A stretch of 64,000 nucleotides of DNA, taken from the NCBI GenBank assembly GCA_026692665.1, contig JAPLOF010000013.1, positions 1-64,000 of the forward strand. Direction: 5' to 3'. Below, in pieces: positions 53,695 through 62,872 of the stretch (the first letter of the stretch is position 1; every line of letters starts with the position of its first letter). The position numbers and the translations under genes are program-made. This stretch comes from Planctomycetota bacterium. GTDB taxonomy: Bacteria; Planctomycetota; UBA1135; GCA-002686595. The notes beneath the pieces were generated by a model. That model did not search any database. It saw only the letters and a program-made list of their open reading frames with translations, and had not been told where the DNA came from.

Positions 53695-56600
53695 CTACTT
53701 GGGCGACTTCACCCGTCCGAGCTCCTTCATGGCCCGGCCCAGCGCATCGCCGACCAGGAAGTACGTCTCCGCGTTGCCGAACTCGTGGTGTCCGTGCTCT
53801 GGGTGCGGAGAATCCTCGGGCTTTCGCACGAAATCGTGCGTCGCCACGAACTTCACGTTGCCCGCGAACTCGGGTCGCGCGGCCGCGGCGGCCTGCGCCT
53901 TCCGCAGCGCGTCCCACTCGCCTTCCGCCTTCACCCAGGGCCCCGTGAGCTCGCCGACGACCACCGGGAGGTTCGGCGCTCCCAAGTCGCGTCGCACGTC
54001 GCGGATCAGGTGGACGAGGTTCTCCTCGTACTCGGGGACCGCGTGCTCCGGGTCGCACCCGTCGTTCCAGCCCTGGTACCAGACGAATCCGGCCAGATCG
54101 CAGCCGGCGACGTCGAGCGAGGGCAGGTCGCGGGAGACGTTCGCCAGCGCGTCGCGAACCTCCGCGATCATCTTCGTGTAGTAGGGCCCGACCTCGCCGC
54201 CGGCCGACGGCGGCCGGAAGTCGACGTACAGACTCTTGCCGCCCCAGGCCGTCTTGACGAGCAGCACGGGCTCGTCGAGCCAGTCCCCCACGACGTGACC
54301 GAACTGCAGCTCGGGCCCGAAGTGGTGCGCGCCGTGCGGCGAGAACCCCGGCGCGAGCGGGCCGCACTTCAGCGGACCGTCCTCCAGCTGGTAGCGCACC
54401 CACACGTCCTTGCGCACGGTCCACTGGCCGCGAGCGTCCGCGAGGTGCCGATAGCGCGCGCGGTTCGCGGGGACCTTCAGGACCTGCTCCAGCGTTCCGC
54501 GTCCGTCGTTGTAGTCCTTGGGGTCCCACGACGGATCGAGGTCCGCGACGGCGGGCCCCTCCATGTTGGACTGGCCCGCGAGCACGAAGACCTTCAGCCG
54601 GCGGGCGGCGCCCGCGCTCTTCGAAGGCGCAGCGGGGGCCATGCTGCGCAGATCGGGGCGCTCCTTCGAGGCCGAGATCGCCGCCATGGCCGCCTCGACG
54701 GCCGCGACCTTCTTCTGCTTGCAGTCGTCGGGGAAGTCCTGCTCTTCGCGGCAGTAGGCCGCGAGCTCGCGCAACTCCGGCAGCAGTTCCCGCGCGTGCG
54801 CGCCGTACGGCACGAGGCACTTCAGGATCTCGCCCATGCGGTTCTCGCTGCCCCACTGGTTCTGGTTGCGCGCGTAGTCCACGCAGGCCTGCATTCCCTC
54901 CCGGACGCGGTGGCTCGCCAGCAGTTGGAGTCCTGCGACACGGATCTCCTCGGCGAACATCTCGCCGCTCGGGGGGCGCTCCTGCACGGCCCGCAGGATG
55001 TCGGGCCACAGGCGGTCGAGCTGTTCCTCGTCGAGCTTTCCGTACACCGAGCTCACCTGCGCGCGCACCAGGCCGTCGTCCGTCTCGAGCATCGCGCGGA
55101 TCGCAGCCAGTAGGGTCTCCTTGTCCACGCCTTCGATTCCGTCCGCGAGAAGTCCGCGCCGCGGTCCTCCGTCGACGTATCCGTTCAGGAACAGGACGAG
55201 CCCGAGGTAACGCCTCGTGGTGTGACGGGGATCGCCGGGGCTCGGCGCCAGCGCCAGCTTCAGGAGCTCCGGCAGCGCCTTGCGTGCCGGCTTGCCGATC
55301 CCCGCGAGCGCGCACGCGGCCCGGATCTGGAGCCAGGTGTCCTCGTGGGCGAGCTGGTCGATCAGCGCGTCGACGGCCGGCGCGCCGGCGCCCTCGAGGT
55401 ACTCCAGGGCCTGGCAGGCTCCGTAGCGCGACGGGAGATCGCCGCTCTTCAGCATGGCCTTCAGTTCCTGGACGACATCGGCCTGGCGCAGTGCAAGGGC
55501 CTTCGCCGCGCGGTAGCGGACCGCCGGCGACCAGCTGCCGAGCGACTTCAGGAGCTCGCTCGTCTTCCGCGTCCGGTAGCCGTCGTCCATGTGCCACGGG
55601 TCGAACTCGCGCCCGCCCTCGATCGTCGCGTCGAGCTCGGCGCCCTTCAGCGCGTTCGCCGCGTCGGCGCCCTTCCCCGTCAAGTACAGCTCCTGGTGCG
55701 GCAACGCGTAGGTCAGGAGGAAGGCGCCCGTCGTGTCCCAGCCGGCATACGAGTCGTCCTCCCCGGCCCCGCCCTGGTAGACGAAGCTGCCGTCGGCGCG
55801 GCGCGCGAGGTCGTAGAACCAGCGCTGCTCCTTCAGGTGGCGAGCGACCGCCTCGCGTCCCACGCTCGCGACGCCGAGCGGACCGAAGAGGAAGCCGAAG
55901 TAGTTGCCCGTGTGACCCAGCTCGCGCTCGTCGTAGGACGCCGTCGACATGCGCGCGAAGAACCGGGTCTTGGCTCCGTCCTCGAGCCAGTCGAAGCCCA
56001 GCGCGACGATCGCGTTCTTGCCGTTGTTGTCGTGCAGGACGTGGTAGGGCGCGTGGTCGCCGTACGGAATGCTGCCCTTGCCCGTGTAGAAGCCGAAGAA
56101 TCGTTGGGATCTCTCGATGGCCTGGCGGACCACGGCGTCCTTCAGGCCGCACTTCTCGGCGAGGATCAGGGAAATCCAGCACACCGTGCCGGACTGGTTG
56201 ACCGCGCCGTAGCCACCCAACGCGGGGCCGCGTCCGGGCACGACCATGCCGTGTCCCCAGGTGCCGACCGAACTCTGTCCGCTCGCGATCTCTTTCGAAT
56301 ACTCCCGAATCGCCGGCAGGACCGAGTCGTCGCCGGTGGCCAAGTGGTACTCGGTCAGGAACAGGTTCGTGAATCCCCAAGGCCAAGCGAACATCCCGGG
56401 TTGGAGCGTCAGGTCCAGGTCCTTCGGCCCGACGCGGCGCGCAAACGGCTTCACGCGCGCGATGCAATCCGGCCGGCCGGTCGCGAGCAACGCGAGCGCG
56501 TTGACGGCGCCGGGCACCGAATCCTCGAGCTCCACCTCCATGAGATGCCGAGTGGCACGCTCGAGGATCTTTCGCGACTTTGGACAGTCGTAGGGTGCCG

Positions 56601-57042
56601 TGTCGGCGTAATCGCCCATGACCGCGAGCTGCAACGTCGCGGATTCCGTCTTGCCCTTGCGCCAGCGCAGCACCCGGAGGTTGCCACGGTTCACTGTTCG
56701 TTCCGCCTCGGTGATCGCGCCACCAAACGCCCGGCGAGCGTCGCTCGTGAACTCCCGTCCGTCGACCCCGACGATGACGTCTCCGGGCTTCAGCACCCCT
56801 TCGGCCGGCGAACCGGGGTCTACGCTCGTGACGAGGATCTGCCGCGCGTCGAGCGTCGCGCAGCTCTTGCCGGCGATCCACCCGCGCGCCCCGGTCGGAC
56901 CCAGGTTCCAGTCGTGCGACTTGTCGGGCACGCCGCCGCGGGTCAGGTCGGGCACCGGCGCTTGCGCCGACGCCCGCGCGCCGAACATCGACGACGCGAG
57001 GAGGAACAGCACGGTTCGGACTGTGGACACGCTGGTTCGCAT
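53695..57042 (-). CDS. Secreted PDZ / alpha-helical barrel / HEAT / sialate O-acetylesterase fusion
   Basis: 1115 aa from ATG 57042. Signal peptide TVRTVLFLLASSMFGARASA. PDZ at about 55-130 (VTSVDPGSPAEGVLKPGDVIVGVDGREF). Residues about 140-500 are an alpha/alpha-type domain as in DUF6288 (ATRHLMEVELEDSVPGAVNALALLATG, GYGAVNQSGTVCWISLILAEKCG). HEAT-like repeats follow (about 505-790). The C-terminal 295 residues are a sialate O-acetylesterase/SASA domain with catalytic GQSNMEG at about 822-828 and FVWYQGWNDG, then HHEFGNAETYFLVGDALG. Probably deacetylates glycans outside the cell; the PDZ and HEAT parts would mediate binding. Domain order is unusual. Confidence 0.88.
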   Translation of the reverse strand: MRTSVSTVRTVLFLLASSMFGARASAQAPVPDLTRGGVPDKSHDWNLGPTGARGWIAGKSCATLDARQILVTSVDPGSPAEGVLKPGDVIVGVDGREFTSDARRAFGGAITEAERTVNRGNLRVLRWRKGKTESATLQLAVMGDYADTAPYDCPKSRKILERATRHLMEVELEDSVPGAVNALALLATGRPDCIARVKPFARRVGPKDLDLTLQPGMFAWPWGFTNLFLTEYHLATGDDSVLPAIREYSKEIASGQSSVGTWGHGMVVPGRGPALGGYGAVNQSGTVCWISLILAEKCGLKDAVVRQAIERSQRFFGFYTGKGSIPYGDHAPYHVLHDNNGKNAIVALGFDWLEDGAKTRFFARMSTASYDERELGHTGNYFGFLFGPLGVASVGREAVARHLKEQRWFYDLARRADGSFVYQGGAGEDDSYAGWDTTGAFLLTYALPHQELYLTGKGADAANALKGAELDATIEGGREFDPWHMDDGYRTRKTSELLKSLGSWSPAVRYRAAKALALRQADVVQELKAMLKSGDLPSRYGACQALEYLEGAGAPAVDALIDQLAHEDTWLQIRAACALAGIGKPARKALPELLKLALAPSPGDPRHTTRRYLGLVLFLNGYVDGGPRRGLLADGIEGVDKETLLAAIRAMLETDDGLVRAQVSSVYGKLDEEQLDRLWPDILRAVQERPPSGEMFAEEIRVAGLQLLASHRVREGMQACVDYARNQNQWGSENRMGEILKCLVPYGAHARELLPELRELAAYCREEQDFPDDCKQKKVAAVEAAMAAISASKERPDLRSMAPAAPSKSAGAARRLKVFVLAGQSNMEGPAVADLDPSWDPKDYNDGRGTLEQVLKVPANRARYRHLADARGQWTVRKDVWVRYQLEDGPLKCGPLAPGFSPHGAHHFGPELQFGHVVGDWLDEPVLLVKTAWGGKSLYVDFRPPSAGGEVGPYYTKMIAEVRDALANVSRDLPSLDVAGCDLAGFVWYQGWNDGCDPEHAVPEYEENLVHLIRDVRRDLGAPNLPVVVGELTGPWVKAEGEWDALRKAQAAAAARPEFAGNVKFVATHDFVRKPEDSPHPEHGHHEFGNAETYFLVGDALGRAMKELGRVKSPK

Positions 57043-57170
57043 CGAGGCAGCTTCTCTCTCCGTCGGGCCGGGTTCGCGGCACGACGATTCCTGGCGGGGC
57101 TCCGGCCCGCGCCTCTGATGCCGACAGTACTGCCTGGGCGCCAATCGCGGGAACTGAAGACCGCCGACCT

Positions 57171-58811
57171 TCAACCGGCGCGGAGCACCGAACCCGGGCG
57201 CTCCCCGGTGATCTCGCCGCCGCGCACGACCACGCGGCCCGCGACGATCACCCACTCGATCCCCACCGGCGGCAGGCGTGGTTCGGCGAAGGTCGCGCGA
57301 TCGGAGACCCGCACGGGATCGAAGACGACGAGGTCGGCATGAAAGCCCGCGAGGGCTCGGCCGCGTTCGACGAGGCCGGCGCGCTCCGCGGGCATGGCGG
57401 CGAGCTTCTTCACCGCCGTCGCGAGGTCGAACGCACCGAGTTCGCGGCAGTAGCGACCGAGCACGCGCGCCGTGGTCCCGAAGCTGCGGGGGTGCGGCTT
57501 CGAGGTCGTGTCACCGTGCGCGGCCTGCACGTAACCGTCGGAGCCGACGCACACGAGCGGGTGCGCGAGCACCTTGGCGACGTCGCTCTCCTGCATCGCG
57601 TGTCCCACGTACGACACGCTGCCGCGTTCGCTCTCGAGCAGCGCGAGGAACGCGTCCACCGGCTCGCGCGCGGTGCGCGCCCCGATCTCGGCGATCGAAA
57701 GCCCGGTGAAAGCGCCGTTCGAGCCTTCGAGCTGGCTCGCGATCACGATGCGATCGAAGCCGCCGGGCTCGTTGTCGACGTGGTCGATCAGCTCGGCGCG
57801 GATCCGCGCTCGCTGCGCCGGATCCGCGAGGCGCGCCAGCATCGCCTCGTCACCCCCGTCGCGCGCCCACTTCTCGAGCAGGATCGTGAGCCCAGTGGAG
57901 TACGCCGTGTACGGGTACATGTCGGCGCGCACGTCGAATCCACCGGTCGCCGCAGCCTCGATGCGCGCCAGGGCGACGTCGATCTTCGGCCAATTCCGCG
58001 TGCCGCAGGCCTTCAAGTGCGAAACCTGCACGCGCGATCGGCTCGTCCGCGCGAGCTCCAGGATCTCGTCGACCGCCTCGAGGAGGTAGCGATCCTCGCT
58101 GCGCATGTGCGACGCGTACAGACGCCCGCGTCGCGCCGTGATCTTGGCCAGGGCACGCAGCTCCTCCGCCGGTGCGTAGATGCCCGGCACGTACTCGAGC
58201 CCGCTCGAGAGGCCTACCGCGCCATCCGCCAGCGCCTGCTCCACGTCGAGCTCCAGGGTCGCGAGCTCGCTGGCCGTCAGTCGGCGGTCGACCTCCCCGA
58301 CCCGCCGCTCGCGCAAGGTCCCGTGGCCGACGAGCAATGCCTGGTGGATCGCCGGACGCGACTCTTCCAGGGCCTTCAGGTAGTCGGCCACGCCAGCGAA
58401 CGGACGCTTCGCGCCTGGGATCGAAGGCGCGACGGAACCGCCGCAGTTGCCGGTGATCTCGCACGTGTAGCCCTGGAGCACGCGCGAATCCGCCGTCGGG
58501 ACGTCCAGGATGCTGCGGTCGGAATGGCTGTGGATGTCCACGAAGCCCGGAGCGACCGCGAGACCGCGGGCGTCGATGCGCAACGCGGCCTGCTCGGGAT
58601 CGACTTGCCCGATCGCGGCGATGCGCCCCTCGCGGACGGCCACGTCGGCGATGCGCGGCACCGCGCCGGTGCCGTCGACCAGCGTGCCGCCCGTGACCAC
58701 GAGGTCGAAGCGCTCGATGCGCCGGGTGGCCGCGCAAGAACCCAGGGCCCAGGCCGCGGGTGCCCACGCCGCGGCGCTCAGCACCTGCCGGCGGCTCCGT
58801 CGGGCGCTCAT
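57171..58811 (-). CDS. N-acyl-D-amino-acid deacylase (D-aminoacylase), exported
   Basis: 546 aa. Signal: twin-arginine-like SRRQVLSAAAWAPAAWALG with lipobox LGSC (Cys26), so Tat-exported and probably lipidated. Amidohydrolase fold with the D-aminoacylase marks: TGGTLVDGTGAVPRIADVAVREGRIAAIG, DIHSHSD metal site, GNCGGSVAPSIPG, GLSSGLEYVPGIYA, SHMRSE, VQVSHLKACG and the late GSDGY segment. Zinc enzyme that removes acyl groups from N-acyl-D-amino acids (Glu, Asp or others). It overlaps the epimerase gene by 4 bases, so its role is linked to D-amino acid use. Confidence 0.9.
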   Translation of the reverse strand: MSARRSRRQVLSAAAWAPAAWALGSCAATRRIERFDLVVTGGTLVDGTGAVPRIADVAVREGRIAAIGQVDPEQAALRIDARGLAVAPGFVDIHSHSDRSILDVPTADSRVLQGYTCEITGNCGGSVAPSIPGAKRPFAGVADYLKALEESRPAIHQALLVGHGTLRERRVGEVDRRLTASELATLELDVEQALADGAVGLSSGLEYVPGIYAPAEELRALAKITARRGRLYASHMRSEDRYLLEAVDEILELARTSRSRVQVSHLKACGTRNWPKIDVALARIEAAATGGFDVRADMYPYTAYSTGLTILLEKWARDGGDEAMLARLADPAQRARIRAELIDHVDNEPGGFDRIVIASQLEGSNGAFTGLSIAEIGARTAREPVDAFLALLESERGSVSYVGHAMQESDVAKVLAHPLVCVGSDGYVQAAHGDTTSKPHPRSFGTTARVLGRYCRELGAFDLATAVKKLAAMPAERAGLVERGRALAGFHADLVVFDPVRVSDRATFAEPRLPPVGIEWVIVAGRVVVRGGEITGERPGSVLRAG

Positions 58812-59872
58812 GGCGCGAGCTCCACGCCGAGTCCCGGAGCGTCCAGCGTCTCGAGGCGACCGTTCACGAGATCGAACCCGCCGCGCGCCGGGTCGCGCGC
58901 GAGGTCGAAGCTCCCGTCCAGGTCGAGAGTCCGCGTCGCACTGGATGCGTAGGCCGCGTGGAGCGCGGCAGCGATCCCGATCACGCTCTCGTCCATGCAG
59001 CCCCACATGAGTTCGATCCCGTTCTCGCGCGCGATCCGCGCGATCCTCAGCGCGGGGGCGATCCCCCCGCACTTCATCAGCTTGATGTTCCAGATGCCGT
59101 AGGGCCGGGGCGAACGAGCGAGCTCGAGCGCATCGGCCTCGTCGTGCAGGCTTTCGTCGGCCGCGAGGCGGCGACGGATCGCCTCCGGCAGGCGGCGGAT
59201 CTCCTCGTCGTGCTCGCGCGGGGCCGGTTGCTCCAGGAACTCCACCCGCGCGCGCTCCGTGGCGGCGAAGAAGCGCTCGATCGAAGGCGGCGGGTAGCCC
59301 ACGTTCGCGTCGGCCCGGATCGCCAGCGCCGGGCCGACGCGTTCGCGTAATCGCACCAGCCGTTCGACATCGGCATCGAACGACTCGCCGATCTTGACCT
59401 TCAGCGCGCGGAATCCGCGGCCCACGTACTCGTCGGCCTCCTCCAACGTCTCCGAGAGCGGCTTGATGCCGATCGTGATCGAGGTCTCGAGGGACGTTCG
59501 CTGGCGCCCGAGCAGGTCCACGAGGGGACGTCCCTGGATCCGCGCCCAAAGGTCGTGCAGGGCCATGTCGAGCGCGGCGCGGGCGGCGGGTGCGCGCGGC
59601 AGTGCCAGCGCCAACTCGCCGAGGAGCAGGGGCAGCTCGCGCGGATCTCGGCCCAGGAGCGCTTCGCGCCAGGCGAGCGACGCTGCGCAAGCTTCGAATG
59701 TCTCGCCCGTGATCTCGGGAACAGGCGAGGCCGTGCCGTGCCCGGCCAATCCGTTCTCGGCGACGACGCGGATCCGCGCGATCTGCACGGCGTCCGTCGC
59801 GAGGTACGCGATCGCGTACGGGCGCGAGAGCGGGACATCGAGCAGTTCGAGCTCGACGCGCGAGATCCTCAT
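58808..59872 (-). CDS. dgcA: Enolase-superfamily epimerase (dipeptide epimerase / DgcA type)
   Basis: 354 aa from ATG 59872. Enolase-superfamily muconate-lactonizing fold: capping domain at 1-120, barrel with catalytic KxK (K158, K160 in ALKVKIG), metal ligands D188 (RADAN), E214 (FLEQP) and D239 (ADES), and general base K264 (NIKLMK). All catalytic residues are present. Members are L-Ala-D/L-Glu epimerases or, when next to a DUF1611 gene, the DgcA protein of D-glutamate use, which epimerises N-acetyl-D-Glu (recalled). The neighbour here is DUF1611, so the latter is likely. Overlaps the next gene by 4 bases on each side. Confidence 0.88.
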   Translation of the reverse strand: MRISRVELELLDVPLSRPYAIAYLATDAVQIARIRVVAENGLAGHGTASPVPEITGETFEACAASLAWREALLGRDPRELPLLLGELALALPRAPAARAALDMALHDLWARIQGRPLVDLLGRQRTSLETSITIGIKPLSETLEEADEYVGRGFRALKVKIGESFDADVERLVRLRERVGPALAIRADANVGYPPPSIERFFAATERARVEFLEQPAPREHDEEIRRLPEAIRRRLAADESLHDEADALELARSPRPYGIWNIKLMKCGGIAPALRIARIARENGIELMWGCMDESVIGIAAALHAAYASSATRTLDLDGSFDLARDPARGGFDLVNGRLETLDAPGLGVELAP

Positions 59873-60939
59873 CGGCGCTCCGTCGAGCCGAGGAAGGCCC
59901 TCAGCGCGGGCATGGCTCGCGAGGCGCCTTCGTGCAGCGGCCAGAAGGCCGGGAGGCCCGTCTCGCGCTCGACCGCGGAGCGCACCGACTCGCGCGCGGC
60001 GGGTTCGACACCCTCGTCGTTCAGGCTGATCGCCAGGACGCGCGCGCCGTACATCCCGATCAGCGCGATCTGCTTCGCGAGCGGAGCGATCTCGTTCTCG
60101 AGCAGTTCCTGGTCCTCGTGGAATCGACGCCCGGGGGCGTGCTGCAGCACGACTCCCCGCGCCTCGGCCGACAGCAGGAGCTCGGCGCCGCACGGGCCGC
60201 TCGGGTTCAGGAGACCGGACTGGCCCTCGAGGAAGATGACCGCCGGGGACAGGTCCCGATCGCACTCGACGACGGCGTGCTCGAGTTCGCCGCTGACGAA
60301 GTCGTTCGGCGTCGTGTCCAGCACGAAGCCGTGCGCGATCCCCTGCAGCCAGCCGGTCTGGCCCGTGTGCACGATGGCGGCGGCCAGGCCCGCTTCGCGG
60401 CACGCTGACACCAGCACGTGGCACGTCGTGCGCTTGCCGAGAGCGCAGTCCGTGCCGAGCACGGCGATTCGCGGCGCTCGCACGCTGCGGATCGCGCCCG
60501 ACCAGAAATGGAGCTCGCGACGCGGCTTGGGCTTGCGCACGTCGACGATGCGCGCCCCGCTCTCCGCCGCCGCCGCGACGAACGCGGCGTCGTCGGAAAG
60601 GAACTCGTGGAGACCGTTCACGACCCCGACGCCCCGCCGCACGACGTCGAGCAGCAGCAGCTTCATCTCCGGCGGGAGCACCCCGCCGGACGTCGCGATG
60701 CCGACGATGACGTGATCCGGGCGCCGCCCGAGGCGTTCGAACATCTCGGGGAGGGTGGCGAAGGTCGGGATGCCGCGCGGGCGCCCATCGAGTTCGGCGC
60801 CGGCGTCCTTCCCGGCGCTCACGCGGTCGACGAGCGCGACGATCTCGTACCGGCTCGGACCTCGCACCAGCCCGTGGGCGGTCTTGGCGAAGGGCGTCCG
60901 GAAGTACTCGTGCGTGAACAGAGCGGCTGTGGGACGCAT
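59869..60939 (-). CDS. dgcN: DUF1611 protein (DgcN type, P-loop)
   Basis: 356 aa. It begins TAALFTHEYFRTPFAKTAHGLVR, has an N-terminal Rossmann-like part (RYEIVALVDRVSAG, HVIVGIATSGGVLPP) and a P-loop-like GTDCALGKRT (162-171) with the surrounding DUF1611 marks VDVRKP and VFLEGQSGLLNPSGPCG. Related proteins paired with DgcA were described as D-glutamate N-acetyltransferases (from memory). Cytoplasmic. First of the three-gene operon with epimerase and D-aminoacylase; the 4-base overlaps suggest coupled translation. Other DUF1611 members might have other roles, so the function is inferred from context. Confidence 0.85.
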   Translation of the reverse strand: MRPTAALFTHEYFRTPFAKTAHGLVRGPSRYEIVALVDRVSAGKDAGAELDGRPRGIPTFATLPEMFERLGRRPDHVIVGIATSGGVLPPEMKLLLLDVVRRGVGVVNGLHEFLSDDAAFVAAAAESGARIVDVRKPKPRRELHFWSGAIRSVRAPRIAVLGTDCALGKRTTCHVLVSACREAGLAAAIVHTGQTGWLQGIAHGFVLDTTPNDFVSGELEHAVVECDRDLSPAVIFLEGQSGLLNPSGPCGAELLLSAEARGVVLQHAPGRRFHEDQELLENEIAPLAKQIALIGMYGARVLAISLNDEGVEPAARESVRSAVERETGLPAFWPLHEGASRAMPALRAFLGSTERR

Positions 60940-61119
60940 GCGGGTCGCGGATCATCCTTCCGCGGCGCGCGCGGCGTCAACGGAGGAGACGAGGGCATCC
61001 GCTCCCCCCTGGGAATCCTCCAGGTGGGGTGGACGGGCTCGCCGCGCCTTGGAGCGCCCCGGGCTGTCTCGGGAGGCAATCCGAGGACCTGCGGCGCAAC
61101 GGGGTGGGCCGAAAACACA

Positions 61120-61162
61120 CCCCAGCTTGGGGATGCCACGCCCACAAGTCGTGCTCTGGCAT
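61120..61162. promoter_or_regulatory. Palindromic elements in the promoter region of the nuclease gene
   Basis: CCCCA-GCT-TGGGG at 61120-61132 is followed by ATGCCA (61133-61138) and TGGCAT (61157-61162), which enclose CCCACAAGTCGTG (61141-61153). The same 13-mer with one change, CCCACAAGTTGTG, lies upstream of the last gene at 62703-62715. Likely an operator or activator site shared by two secreted-protein genes. Confidence 0.5.
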
Positions 61163-61173
61163 AGGCTAGAGGT

Positions 61174-62493
61174 GTGAAGTCCCTCCTCCCCCTCGGCCTG
61201 TTCCTGTGCACCCCCTCCGCCGCGGCCCAGGTTCCCCCGAATTACTACACGGGGATCGATGCCTCCACGCCCTTGACTCTCCGAACGAGCCTGCATGGCG
61301 TGATCGACGACCACGTGAGGTTCCCCTACACGTCGGGATCGACGGACACCTGGAACATCCTGGAGCTCGCCGACCAGGACCCCGCGAACGCCGCGAACAT
61401 CGTGGACCTCTACAAGAACCAGTCGCTGCCGAAGCAGGGCGGCGGCGTCGGCATCTACGACCGCGAACACACCTGGCCGAACAGCTACGGCTATCCCAAC
61501 GACGGCACGACGAACTACCCGTACACCGACTGCCACGCGCTGTTCCTCTGCGACAGCGGCTACAACAGCTCGCGCAACAACCTGCCCTATCGTTTCTGTT
61601 CCTCGGGCTGCTCGGAGCGGACGACCGTGCTCACCAACGGCGAGGGTGGCGGGAGCGGACTCTATCCGGGCAATTCGAACTGGCGCTCGGGCTCCGGGTC
61701 CTCGGGATCGTGGGAGACGTGGCGCGGCCGACGCGGCGACGTCGCACGCGCGCTGCTCTACCTCGATGTCCGCTACGAGGGCGGCACGCACGGCACGACG
61801 GGCGTCGCCGAACCCAACCTGATCCTGACGGACGACGAGGCGCTGATCGCGGCGTCGAACACGGGAAGCAACCTGCCCGTCGCGTACATGGGCATCCGCT
61901 CCGTGCTGCTCCAGTGGCACCTGGAGGACCTGCCCGACTCGAAGGAGCGCGACCGCAACGACGTGGTCGCGAGCTTCCAGACGAACCGCAACCCGTTCAT
62001 CGACCACCCCGAGTGGGTCGAGTGCGTGTTCGTGGGCACCTGCAGCGTCGGCACGGGCTACTGCTACGGCAACGTCGGGTGCCCCTGCGGCAACGACAGC
62101 GTGGGAGGCGGGGGCTGCCTGAACTCCCTCGGCGTCGGCGGCACGCTCTCCGCGATGGGCCGCGCTTCGATCACGACCGACACCGTCGTGCTGACCGGCC
62201 GCCAGATGCCGAACTCGTCAGCACTCTACTTCCAGGGCACGACGCAGACCCTGGCTACCTTCGGTGACGGCCTGCGCTGCGCGGCTGGCGCCGTGATCCG
62301 TCTCGGCACGAAGTCGAACTTCGCTGGCGCATCGCAGTACCCGGAGGCGGGCGAAGCCTCGATCTCCTCGCGCGGCCAGGTCCTCGCGCCGGGCACGCGC
62401 TACTACCAGTGCTGGTACCGCAACGCGGCGACCTACTGCTCGCCGTCGACCTTCAACCTGACGAACGGTTGGCAGGTCGACTGGCAGGCCTGA
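61174..62493 (+). CDS. Secreted endonuclease I (EndA-like) with CPCGN-type tail
   Basis: 439 aa starting at GTG, with signal peptide MKSLLPLGLFLCTPSAAAQ. Residues about 23-285 are an endonuclease I (PF04231-type) domain: YDREHTWPNS (catalytic region, about 95-104), DCHALFLCD, RGDVARALLYLDVRY and QTNRNPFIDHPEWV, all typical. Degrades DNA or RNA outside the cell with Mg2+. The last ~140 residues are the lineage tail (CPCGND, FFQG-like YFQGT, FGDGLRC, WYRNAATYC, FNLTNGWQVDW), which elsewhere ends propeller proteins. This shows the tail is a portable module. Divergent from the D-Glu operon by 234 bases. Confidence 0.92.
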   Translation: MKSLLPLGLFLCTPSAAAQVPPNYYTGIDASTPLTLRTSLHGVIDDHVRFPYTSGSTDTWNILELADQDPANAANIVDLYKNQSLPKQGGGVGIYDREHTWPNSYGYPNDGTTNYPYTDCHALFLCDSGYNSSRNNLPYRFCSSGCSERTTVLTNGEGGGSGLYPGNSNWRSGSGSSGSWETWRGRRGDVARALLYLDVRYEGGTHGTTGVAEPNLILTDDEALIAASNTGSNLPVAYMGIRSVLLQWHLEDLPDSKERDRNDVVASFQTNRNPFIDHPEWVECVFVGTCSVGTGYCYGNVGCPCGNDSVGGGGCLNSLGVGGTLSAMGRASITTDTVVLTGRQMPNSSALYFQGTTQTLATFGDGLRCAAGAVIRLGTKSNFAGASQYPEAGEASISSRGQVLAPGTRYYQCWYRNAATYCSPSTFNLTNGWQVDWQA

Positions 62494-62872
62494 GGTCCTG
62501 GTTCGCGGTGCGCCTGGCGACCCGGGTGTCCCCCCGTCGTTCCGCGTGGTGCTGGAGAGACTGCTCGAGCGCGACCCTTGCGATCGCCCCCAGCTGAACG
62601 ACCGCGGGCACGGCGACTGGATTGCACGCATCGGCCTCGGCAGCGCCAGGAACTCGCAGAGTGCGGCAGCGGTCGCATGCGCGAAGGTCCGCGCTCGCGC
62701 TACCCACAAGTTGTGGCACGGCCCTCCCCATCGGCGCATTCGCCCAGGGTGCCCGCAGTCCTAGGATTCGACCATTCGCGCGCGATTCCCCCCACAGCGA
62801 ACGAGCGCACGGGGCGCTCACGGGCCTCCCAACCCGCCACTTTCCCAACTCGCTTCCGCACGAGGACTGGTC
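62494..62872. other. 379-base intergenic region with a promoter and a shared 13-mer
   Basis: No gene is supported; a short frame (62546-62764) lacks family features. CCCACAAGTTGTG at 62703-62715 repeats the motif before the nuclease gene and is itself near-palindromic (CCACAA-G-TTGTGG). A likely promoter is TTCGCC (62739-62744), 17 bases, TAGGAT (62762-62767). The GAGGA ribosome site ends 7 bases before the next start. Confidence 0.55.
62739..62767 (+). promoter_or_regulatory. Promoter of the last gene
   Basis: TTCGCC, a 17-base spacer and TAGGAT. The -10 hexamer matches that of the tRNA-Gly gene in this window. Confidence 0.5.

Noticed and set aside
57043-57255. Upstream extension of the PDZ/SASA frame to 57255
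   Set aside because: The extra N-terminus has no homology and the signal peptide begins at the ATG at 57042.
62715-62740. Possible sigma-54 promoter at TGGCACG (62713-62719)
   Set aside because: The -12 GC element (TTGC) is missing at the proper distance; a sigma-70-like TTCGCC-17-TAGGAT is present instead.
62546-62764. Short 72-codon open frame before the last gene
   Set aside because: No signal, no family features, and it overlaps the promoter and 13-mer.
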